A DNA stretch of 7,987 nucleotides, taken from assembly GCA_025449475.1 (NCBI GenBank), contig JANWJM010000058.1, positions 1 through 7,987 on the forward strand, given 5' to 3'. The notes under the pieces are model-generated. The model worked only from the letters and a program-made list of their open reading frames with translations, ran no database searches and was not told the origin of the DNA. Made by a program: the position numbers and the translations under genes. Below are positions 1-6,126 of this stretch, piece after piece. Origin of the DNA: Thermoactinomycetaceae bacterium (GTDB lineage Bacteria > Bacillota > Bacilli > Thermoactinomycetales > Thermoactinomycetaceae). The stretch's first letter is position 1. Each line of letters starts with the position of its first letter.

Positions 1-568
1 AATAGTCTTCGGAATTCTCCGTCCAGCCATTGCTCGTAGAAAAATACGCAGCATAGATGGGCTTCCCTTGATAGGTAATAATTTTTCCTTTCGTTGCTGC
101 GACCGCTTGACGAATACGCTTGATTTTCCAACCATAATCTTGACCCCATTTTTTCCGCAGCATTTGATCAGTAAGAAACGCTTGATGTTGAACCGTATCG
201 GAGACATGGGCATTCTTTGCATGTTTTCCCCATTCATGCTCATCCAAACGGTCACCTTCCATGATGCGTCTAACGATGTATGTACGAGCAGCTAATGACG
301 GCGCTTTTAACGACTCGATATGAAAATGGGCTGGCATCTCTGCAGCGACTACTCCCACAATATATGTCTCGAGTGGCAATCGAACCACACGATCTTCTTT
401 GCTCAAATACACGTGAATATATGTTTCCATCTGTTTATTCGCTTTATGCTTTTGAGCTTGTTCCCGATCTTGTAGGTCGGTTAGAACATTGTCTGTGAGT
501 AGAATGGCACATAAAAAGCTGACCATACATAAAAAAAGGATCAGCAATAACCATTTGTTTTTCGCCAA
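1..568 (-). CDS. spoIID: Stage II sporulation protein D (SpoIID), N-terminal part, cut by window edge
   Basis: Lytic transglycosylase of the SpoIID/SpoIIM/SpoIIP engulfment machine, which cuts septal peptidoglycan so the mother-cell membrane can move around the forespore. The first 189 residues are visible and the frame stays open to the window edge. Residues 6-24 form one hydrophobic N-terminal membrane anchor. A charged linker follows, then the SpoIID domain from about residue 50: LETYIVGVVAAEMP (67-79) carries E77, which by alignment is the catalytic glutamate (E88 in B. subtilis); AARTYIV (93-99), DTVQHQ (124-129) and YFSTSNG (175-181) are further family motifs. The start is TTG at 568: an in-frame TGA sits immediately upstream, GGAGG lies 7 bases away, and the next in-frame ATG (residue 15) would break the anchor. 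An ATG at 572 is out of frame. The gene is separated from murA by a strong terminator, so it probably has its own promoter; in Bacillus spoIID is sigma-E dependent. Oddity: the usual LKAQA before the AARTY motif reads LKAPS. Confidence 0.95.
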   Translation of the reverse strand, partial: MAKNKWLLLILFLCMVSFLCAILLTDNVLTDLQDREQAQKHKANKQMETYIHVYLSKEDRVVRLPLETYIVGVVAAEMPAHFHIESLKAPSLAARTYIVRRIMEGDRLDEHEWGKHAKNAHVSDTVQHQAFLTDQMLRKKWGQDYGWKIKRIRQAVAATKGKIITYQGKPIYAAYFSTSNGWTENSEDY

Positions 569-573
569 TCATT

Positions 574-581
574 CCCCTCCC
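574..581 (-). promoter_or_regulatory. Ribosome binding site of spoIID
   Basis: GGGAGGGG on the minus strand. Its GGAGG core ends 7 bases before the TTG at 568. It fixes TTG as the start, because the nearby ATG (572-570) is both out of frame and too close to the site. Confidence 0.8.
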
Positions 582-662
582 TTGATCGATCTAGTAATAT
601 CCTATTTTGCTCAACCTATTTTTAGAACTGGAACTTGTCCGAATCAAATCGTGGGGTTTTAT

Positions 663-700
663 GAACCAAAAAAACAGGCCCTAGCCTGTTTTTTTGGTTC
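663..700 (-). terminator. Rho-independent terminator after murA
   Basis: Perfect 17-bp inverted repeat: left arm 663-679 (gaaccaaaaaaacaggc), 4-base loop 680-683, right arm 684-700. The inner GC-rich stem is followed by a run of seven T on either strand, so it could in principle work in both directions. It lies 12 bases beyond the murA stop codon and about 95 bases before the spoIID start. It therefore ends the transcript that carries murA and insulates the sporulation gene from vegetative read-through. Confidence 0.93.
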
Positions 701-712
701 TATTTCGTTGAT

Positions 713-2017
713 TTATGCATAAGTATGTGTTTCAACTGGGACTTCCTTGCCTTCTTTGATCCGAACTCGCTCAATCTTTGCTCCTAATGATTTCAGTTTG
801 CCCACGATATCGACATATCCACGATCCAGATGATGGAGTTCGGTAACCTCTGTAACACCTTCCGCAGCGAGACCCGCTAAGATCAGTGCTGCACCAGCAC
901 GAAGATCCGTTGCTTTCACTTCTGCTCCAGAGAGTTTATGTCCACCTTCGATGATCGCTGTACGCCCGTTGATTTTGATCCTTGCTCCCATTCGCTTCAT
1001 TTCTTCAACATGCATAAACCGATTTTCAAATACTGTTTCGGTCATCACACTTGTCCCTTTTGCGCAGAGCTGCAATGCCATCATTTGCGATTGCATGTCG
1101 GTTGGAAATCCTGGATAGGGCAAGGTTTTGACATCGACTGATTTGAGATGGTCTTCTGGAGCACGAACGAGTATGCCGTTCTCTCCATCAAAAACATAAA
1201 CGCCCATTTCACGCAATTTTGCAATTAAGGGGTTTAAATGATCAGAGATTGCCCCTTCCACAAAGATCTCTCCACCTGAAATCGCTGCTGCTACCATATA
1301 AGTACCCGCTTCAATGCGATCAGGGATTACGGTATATTCGGTTCCTCTCAAAAAGTCAACGCCATCAATGCGAATCTCATCGGTACCTGCTCCAAATACA
1401 TTTGCTCCCATCGCATTCAAGAAATTGGCTAGATCCACAATTTCAGGTTCGCAAGCCGCATTTTCAATAATCGTCCGACCTTCGGCGAGAGTTGCCGCCA
1501 TCATAATATTCTGTGTTGCCCCTACACTTGGAAAGTCTAAATAGATCTTTGCTCCCTTCAATCGTCCCACAACATGACCTTCAATATGTCCCTGCTGGAT
1601 ATCAAATTTTGCTCCTAAAGCCTCTAAGCCTTTTAAATGTTGATCGATTGGACGGCTTCCAATGGCACAACCACCTGGCAGAGGGATCCGTGCATGTTTT
1701 TTTCGAGCCAGCAAAGGTCCCATCACAACAAATGAGGCTCTCATCTTACGTACAAGATCATAAGGAGCTGTGGTTTTGGAGAATGTTTCTGCATCGATCG
1801 TGACATAATTCTCATGAAGTTCTGCCCGAATTCCGAGACTCCTCAGCAACTGAGTGATGGTTTTGACATCTTCCAAGGGAGGTGCATCCCAAATCTTAAT
1901 ACTTCCCCTTTGAGCTAAAATAGAAGCAGCAATGAGTGGAAGTACAGCATTTTTTGCTCCATGAACTTTGACTCTTCCCTTTAACGGTACTCCGCCTCGA
2001 ACAATTATTTTTTCCAA
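713..2017 (-). CDS. murA: UDP-N-acetylglucosamine 1-carboxyvinyltransferase (MurA)
   Basis: Cytoplasmic enzyme that transfers enolpyruvate from PEP to the 3'-OH of UDP-GlcNAc, the first committed step of peptidoglycan synthesis. The 434 residues match the family's usual length of about 420-440. Active-site landmarks are all present: K22-N23 in HGAKNA, R93 in KMRAS, the reactive loop PGGCAIGSRP with catalytic C117 (the fosfomycin target; Cys115 in E. coli) and R122, D307 in GFPTDMQ, and R373 in DLRAG. The position between ywmB and spoIID matches murAA of Bacillus, so this is probably the main, essential paralogue and not the second copy (murAB) found elsewhere in many Bacillota. The start codon is TTG at 2017, with GGAGGG 7 bases upstream and no better in-frame start nearby. 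The gene begins 21 bases after the ywmB stop and is followed by the terminator at 663-700. Confidence 0.98.
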   Translation of the reverse strand: MEKIIVRGGVPLKGRVKVHGAKNAVLPLIAASILAQRGSIKIWDAPPLEDVKTITQLLRSLGIRAELHENYVTIDAETFSKTTAPYDLVRKMRASFVVMGPLLARKKHARIPLPGGCAIGSRPIDQHLKGLEALGAKFDIQQGHIEGHVVGRLKGAKIYLDFPSVGATQNIMMAATLAEGRTIIENAACEPEIVDLANFLNAMGANVFGAGTDEIRIDGVDFLRGTEYTVIPDRIEAGTYMVAAAISGGEIFVEGAISDHLNPLIAKLREMGVYVFDGENGILVRAPEDHLKSVDVKTLPYPGFPTDMQSQMMALQLCAKGTSVMTETVFENRFMHVEEMKRMGARIKINGRTAIIEGGHKLSGAEVKATDLRAGAALILAGLAAEGVTEVTELHHLDRGYVDIVGKLKSLGAKIERVRIKEGKEVPVETHTYA

Positions 2018-2024
2018 GTCTCTT

Positions 2025-2030
2025 CCCTCC
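2025..2030 (-). promoter_or_regulatory. Ribosome binding site of murA
   Basis: GGAGGG on the minus strand, 7 bases before the TTG start at 2017, inside the 21-base gap after ywmB. This well-placed site supports TTG as the real murA start. Confidence 0.8.
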
Positions 2031-2038
2031 GCGTCAAA

Positions 2039-2764
2039 CTAATACTCAATCGTAATGATTGGTGAGCCAATGGTAAACAATTGTTTGTGATTTTTTCGAT
2101 CCATCTTTGCAGCCGCCTGAACATTCATTAGACCGTTTCGGGTCGGTATCCCTTGAAGCGGTAAAATGGAACTATTTGCTGAACTACTGATAAATTGATC
2201 AGTGTGGATTCCTTCAATCTCCTTCGCTTGAAGCAGTTGAAGAGCTTGTGTAACCAATTGTTTTTCTGAACCCTGAATGTCAGACCTGCTTCCTCGTATC
2301 GTAAATTGAATGTTGGGGGGGAACCGATGGGTGATCAGAAGCCTTTTCCACTGTTGATAAATGGAATTGGACTGAGCTTTTTCTTCGCCTGATCCGATCC
2401 TCTGAATAGATACATACGGTTTTGCCCAAGCATGATTGGGTCGATCGTTCAACACATGTAATTTGGTGGTAAAATGAGCCTCTTTGTTTTCGGCCTGATA
2501 ATGAATTCCTAAAGCATCTTGTTGTTTCTTTATTGATGAGCATTCCAGATCCTTCGCTAACTGTTGTACAAACTGATCCATCCGATTTGTAGGCATCCAT
2601 TCAGAAGCTCGACTCCCATAATGGTAGACGACGAAATCTACTTTTACACCCAACTTTTGTACCGTTTGAAATAAGATCTGATCGGGCTGTTGCTGAACCT
2701 GTGAACCCATCATGAAAAGACTCAGTATCCACCATCCTAGCCATCGATAAAGCCTTTTGTTCAC
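2039..2764 (-). CDS. ywmB: YwmB family protein (DUF1779), secreted or membrane-anchored, function unknown
   Basis: A 241-residue protein recognised mainly by context (immediately upstream of murA, as in Bacillus), size, and architecture. Residues 1-21 resemble a signal sequence or N-terminal anchor: basic start (NKRLYRW), then a hydrophobic stretch to about residue 20, followed by a glutamine-rich segment (SQVQQQ). The rest is a soluble alpha/beta region presumed to be outside the membrane. No catalytic motif is recognisable. The family is known to adopt a TATA-box-binding-protein-like fold, but that does not imply DNA binding for an exported protein; its role is not established. The gene starts with GTG at 2764; GGAG of the site at 2771-2777 is 8 bases upstream. 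That site lies inside a long inverted repeat (see 2767-2822), so translation may be restrained. The TAG stop is 21 bases before murA, which implies co-transcription with murA. Confidence 0.82.
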   Translation of the reverse strand: MNKRLYRWLGWWILSLFMMGSQVQQQPDQILFQTVQKLGVKVDFVVYHYGSRASEWMPTNRMDQFVQQLAKDLECSSIKKQQDALGIHYQAENKEAHFTTKLHVLNDRPNHAWAKPYVSIQRIGSGEEKAQSNSIYQQWKRLLITHRFPPNIQFTIRGSRSDIQGSEKQLVTQALQLLQAKEIEGIHTDQFISSSANSSILPLQGIPTRNGLMNVQAAAKMDRKNHKQLFTIGSPIITIEY

Positions 2765-2766
2765 TC

Positions 2767-2822
2767 TACACTCTCCCTATTTGTTTCATCATTCCTATTC
2801 TTCACAAATTTGGGAGAGTGTA
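2767..2822 (-). promoter_or_regulatory. Inverted repeat that would sequester the ywmB ribosome binding site
   Basis: In the 68-base gap between ywzB and ywmB, tacactctccc (2767-2777) and gggagagtgta (2812-2822) form a perfect 11-bp stem. It can be extended inward past a small asymmetric bulge by 5 bp (atttg 2779-2783 with caaat 2805-2809), leaving a loop of about 21 bases. In the mRNA the 3' arm contains GGGAGAG, the only Shine-Dalgarno-like sequence for ywmB, and the arm ends two bases before the GTG. The 5' arm is therefore an anti-Shine-Dalgarno element. No U-run follows the stem on either strand, which argues against a terminator. The pairing is seen directly; a regulatory role is inferred. 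It could instead be a DNA operator or an mRNA processing or stability element. Confidence 0.55.
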
Positions 2823-2832
2823 TAACAACTTC

Positions 2833-3075
2833 CTAAAGGAAGATTTGACTGAGTAGACGCGACCAGCCAAAATAGTCGATAAAAAATGTTGCAAGCTGAT
2901 GTCCTACTGCTATTGATAGTAAAATAATAAGCAGTCTTGTGTAAATGGGTTTCTTAATTCGCATCCATTCCTCAAATCGGATATTGATAAGAATCTTCCA
3001 GCAAAAAACGATACATAAGAGCGACAAACAAATATTAAAAAGGGCATTGATTCCTAACGTAGTCGCTCCATCCAT
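2833..3075 (-). CDS. ywzB: YwzB family (DUF1146) small integral membrane protein
   Basis: An 80-residue membrane protein with two predicted helices, about residues 7-29 and 46-68, joined by a basic, tryptophan-containing loop (RFEEWMRIKK). The C-terminal signature DYFGWSRLLSQIF resembles the WSR ending typical of DUF1146 proteins. In Bacillus the homologue lies just ahead of ywmB and murAA, as here. Its function is unknown. Start choice: AAGGAG occupies 3084-3089, giving 8 bases to the ATG at 3075 and 5 to the ATG at 3078. A GTG at 3084 would extend the protein by three residues but its first base is part of the ribosome binding site, so it is unlikely. The gene lies about 95 bases after nuoN with no terminator visible between them. 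Confidence 0.85.
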   Translation of the reverse strand: MDGATTLGINALFNICLSLLCIVFCWKILINIRFEEWMRIKKPIYTRLLIILLSIAVGHQLATFFIDYFGWSRLLSQIFL

Positions 3076-3170
3076 CATATGCACTCCTTCGACTTCTGGT
3101 TCAATACGTTATTATGGTACACGAAAACAGACAAGAATCCTAGTGCATAAAGAGAGGAAATGACCGATTT

Positions 3171-4619
3171 TTATACAAACATCTTAATTTGACTGAAAAT
3201 TTCCATGGTCCAATTCGGCATGATCGCGAGTCCAATTGTTCCAATAAAACTGATCAAAACGACGAGACCGACCGGCCAGGAGATTGGAAATGCCTCTGTT
3301 TTGACAGGTTTGCGTAAATACATTTGACGAATCAACCGGAAATAATAGACATAGGAGATGATGGTTGTGATAATCATGATTGCAACCAGCCATCTATACT
3401 GTAGCGATGAATGAAGGGTATCCATAAGAATATAAAATTTCCCCAAGAAACCAGCTGTAATTGGGAAACCCGCTAACGAGATCAAAAAGACAGACATCAA
3501 AAATGCCAACCATGGGGAACGATGATAAAGTCCTGCAAAAGCACTAATTTCATCGCTTTTAGCATCCTCCGTAACTAAAAAGAGGATGGCAAATGCGCCC
3601 ATTGTCATAAATAAGTAGGCCAGCAAATAATAAAAGGTACTTTCCATAAACAGATTGCCCAGGATCGCTAATGGAATCAGAAGATACCCCATTTGCGAAA
3701 TCCCCGAATAAGCCATCAATCGCTTCACATTGGTCTGCATTAAAGCAACTGTGTTCCCTATGATCATGGAAGCACTGGCAACAATCAACAGAATCGGTTG
3801 CAGAATGACATGCCATTCTCCGATAAAAAAGCGAAAGATGAAGCAAAAGGTAGCAATCTTTGATCCAACGGCCAAAAAAGAGGCAATCGATGTATAGGCT
3901 CCTTGATAAACATCAGGGGCCCACGTATGAAACGGGGCGGATGCAATTTTGAAGCCAAATCCAAAGATGATGAAAAACAGCGCTAGGTAGATATATAAAA
4001 CATATCCACTTTGTGAGATTTGCAACGTTTCACTTTTAATGGTGAAAAGGTTTGTACTGCCTGTAAAACCATACAGAAAGGACATGCCATATAAGATAAA
4101 GGCAGAAGCTACACTTCCCATCACAAAATACTTCCAAGCTGCCTCGGGTCCTGATTCGCTTGTTTTACGAATTCCCACCAATATATACGAAGAGATACTG
4201 AGCAACTCTAGTCCCACAAACAGGGTAATTAAATCAGCGGATGATACAATCACCATTCCACCAAGTGTCGCCAATAGCAGAAGATAGTAGTATTCTCCTT
4301 CAACGGCTTCGAAATCTTGGTTTCTAAAAGCAAGGGTAATAAGAATGACGAAAGCGACTGCCGTTAAGAGCAGAAGTTTCGCTGTAGCTGAGAAAGAATC
4401 TAAAAGGTATGTATCTCCCAATAACCGCTCTTTCTTATCAAAAAGCCAACCTACATAAATCCCAGCCCAGATAAGTGAGATCAAGCTGAAGATCCCAAAA
4501 TATCGACGAGAAATTTGGGGTTTGAGCACCAAATCAATGAGCAATAATAAGGCGGCGGCAGAGAGAATGATAAACTCAGGTGCTAAGTACATCCAATTGA
4601 TATTCGTTATCGCATCCAT
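3171..4619 (-). CDS. nuoN: NADH-quinone oxidoreductase subunit N (NuoN)
   Basis: Antiporter-like membrane subunit of respiratory complex I; one of three proton-channel subunits in the membrane arm that couple quinone reduction to proton export. The 482-residue protein has about 14 hydrophobic helices. Expected channel residues are present: E138 in FVGLELLSISSY, K224 in FGFKIASAPFH, K254 in VGSKIATF, and K394 in GFLGKFYI. PDVYQGA (235-241) and TNVKRLMAYSGISQMGY (296-312) are family signatures. Oddity: the segment after PDVYQGA, usually PTPVTAF, reads YTSIASF (242-248), so both prolines of this conserved loop are lost. The ATG start at 4619 has AGGAGGG (4627-4633) 7 bases upstream, a site that overlaps the last codons and stop of nuoM; the gap is 4 bases. 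It is the last nuo gene, as in the usual nuoA-N order. Confidence 0.98.
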   Translation of the reverse strand: MDAITNINWMYLAPEFIILSAAALLLLIDLVLKPQISRRYFGIFSLISLIWAGIYVGWLFDKKERLLGDTYLLDSFSATAKLLLLTAVAFVILITLAFRNQDFEAVEGEYYYLLLLATLGGMVIVSSADLITLFVGLELLSISSYILVGIRKTSESGPEAAWKYFVMGSVASAFILYGMSFLYGFTGSTNLFTIKSETLQISQSGYVLYIYLALFFIIFGFGFKIASAPFHTWAPDVYQGAYTSIASFLAVGSKIATFCFIFRFFIGEWHVILQPILLIVASASMIIGNTVALMQTNVKRLMAYSGISQMGYLLIPLAILGNLFMESTFYYLLAYLFMTMGAFAILFLVTEDAKSDEISAFAGLYHRSPWLAFLMSVFLISLAGFPITAGFLGKFYILMDTLHSSLQYRWLVAIMIITTIISYVYYFRLIRQMYLRKPVKTEAFPISWPVGLVVLISFIGTIGLAIMPNWTMEIFSQIKMFV

Positions 4620-4623
4620 GTCC

Positions 4624-6126
4624 CTACCCTCCTATCCTTAGAGCAATGGTCTGCAATGTTGTCTCCATCGGCTTGCCTAACAAATCGGGATAAATGCCAA
4701 TCGCAATAATGAGGAAAACAATCACCATCATGGGAATCCATTCAAACGGACGGAGATCTGATAGTTGTTGCCACCTCTCATGAGTGGGTCCCCATATGAT
4801 TTTCAAAACCGCTCGAAGGGCATAGCTGACGGCAAAAACGAGCCCAATCGCTCCAATCGCAGCCAAAATCGGTAACTGCTGAAATAAACCTAAGAGGGAG
4901 AAAAATTCACTGATAAACCCAGATAATCCAGGAAGACCTAACAACGCTAAGCCGGCAACGAGGAAAATCCCTGAAAAAATAGGGGTAATCTTAGCAATCC
5001 CACTCAACTCTTGTAATTCTGTGGTTTTTGTTCGTTCATAGAGACTGCCGACGAGAAAAAAGAACAAGGCAGAAATCAAGCCATGAGAAATTGCTTGAAA
5101 CAAAGCCCCTTGTAATCCAATCTGATTGAGTGCAGCAAGCCCTAATAGAAAGATCCCCATATGACTTATACTGGAGTATGCAAGCATTCGTTTTAATTCT
5201 TTCTGTACTAAAGCTAGGATCGCTCCATAGAAAAGATTGATCAATCCAAAAATCGCAAGCACAAAGGCCGCCTCTTTCATGAATGTTGGGAACCACTCCA
5301 CACCAAAACGGAGCAATCCATATGCACCCATCTTCAGCAAAATTCCAGAATGGATCATTACGATGGCTGGATTCGCTTCGACATGTACACGCAACATCCA
5401 AGAATGAAAAGGGAAAATGGGTAATTTGATCGCAAAAGCGAGTAAAAATGCAAGGAAAATCAGCCAAAAGATAGCCGGATCTCCAGCCATCAAAGCGGAG
5501 ATGCGTTCATCCAGCATAGGAATTTCAAGGGTTTCACATGTGACTAAAATGCCAATCATAGCAAACAATAGAAAACCGGAGCCGATTCCATTATAGATGA
5601 GGAAATGATTGGCTGCTCGCTCTCTCCGAAAATATCCCCACTGTCCAATTAAAAAATAGACTGTAACTAAAGTGACTTCAAAAAAGATAAAGAACAATAG
5701 TAGGTTTGCGGAGAGAAATACACCCAACATGCTGGTTTCTAACAGCAGAAACAAAATGTAAAATCTTTTGGTATTTTCTTTGATATAGAGCGAAGCGATT
5801 GCAGCAAGCGTACTAATGATACCCGTGAGCAATACCAACGGCATCGATAATCCGTCGACGCCCATATGATAGGTGAACTCCCATGCATGATCGAAACCAA
5901 TCGGAATTTGAAACCAATGTACCGATTTGATCCATTGCCACTCATCCAACGCTTGATCAAATTGTAGGTACATCCAAATCGCCAAACATAAGGAAGGCAG
6001 CGTAGCGAGAATACCAATGACTCGATGGATCATTGACTTTTGTTTGGGTGTCAAGAGCAACAGGATGATTCCGATTAGCGGAGCCAAGAGAATCCAAGTG
6101 GGCAACCACTCATCCATGATCTTCAT
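4624..6126 (-). CDS. nuoM: NADH-quinone oxidoreductase subunit M (NuoM)
   Basis: Second antiporter-like proton-channel subunit of complex I, lying between NuoL and NuoN in the membrane arm. 500 residues, close to the family's typical length, with about 14 hydrophobic helices. Key residues seen: E150 in FIFFEVTLV, K234 in FAIKLPIFPFHSW, K265 in GILLKMGAYGLLRFG, E407 in GFISEFFS (the glutamate that replaces the lysine of NuoL/NuoN at this site), and KRMLAYSSISHMG (312-324). The variant WMLRVHVEA...IVMIHSG (243-261), in place of the more widespread WLPDAHVEAPT, is the form I associate with Bacillales NuoM. The ATG at 6126 overlaps the nuoL TGA in an ATGA junction, so translation is probably coupled; AGGAGGG (6135-6141) lies 8 bases upstream. 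An ATG three codons in is a possible but less well-placed start. Confidence 0.98.
   Translation of the reverse strand: MKIMDEWLPTWILLAPLIGIILLLLTPKQKSMIHRVIGILATLPSLCLAIWMYLQFDQALDEWQWIKSVHWFQIPIGFDHAWEFTYHMGVDGLSMPLVLLTGIISTLAAIASLYIKENTKRFYILFLLLETSMLGVFLSANLLLFFIFFEVTLVTVYFLIGQWGYFRRERAANHFLIYNGIGSGFLLFAMIGILVTCETLEIPMLDERISALMAGDPAIFWLIFLAFLLAFAIKLPIFPFHSWMLRVHVEANPAIVMIHSGILLKMGAYGLLRFGVEWFPTFMKEAAFVLAIFGLINLFYGAILALVQKELKRMLAYSSISHMGIFLLGLAALNQIGLQGALFQAISHGLISALFFFLVGSLYERTKTTELQELSGIAKITPIFSGIFLVAGLALLGLPGLSGFISEFFSLLGLFQQLPILAAIGAIGLVFAVSYALRAVLKIIWGPTHERWQQLSDLRPFEWIPMMVIVFLIIAIGIYPDLLGKPMETTLQTIALRIGG

Noticed and set aside
601..662. Possible sigma-E promoter for spoIID, with a gatattac -10-like element near 593-600 and an A/T-rich -35-like element about 15 bases upstream.
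   Set aside because: Only about half the positions fit the sigma-E consensus I know and the leader would be very short. A promoter must exist between the terminator and spoIID, but I cannot place it.
68..722. Open plus-strand frames of 72-77 codons at the left end.
   Set aside because: They are antisense to spoIID or cross its upstream region and the terminator, lack ribosome binding sites, and their products look like shadow translations.
2767..2822. The ywzB-ywmB inverted repeat as a rho-independent terminator.
   Set aside because: Neither strand has a U-run after the stem, and the 3' arm is needed as the ywmB ribosome binding site.
3085..3170. Possible sigma-A promoter ahead of ywzB (TTGTCT with TAACGT 17 bases downstream on the minus strand).
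   Set aside because: The -10 hexamer is poor and the better CATAAT hexamer is only 12 bases from the -35 candidate. Chance matches of this quality are common in A/T-rich gaps.
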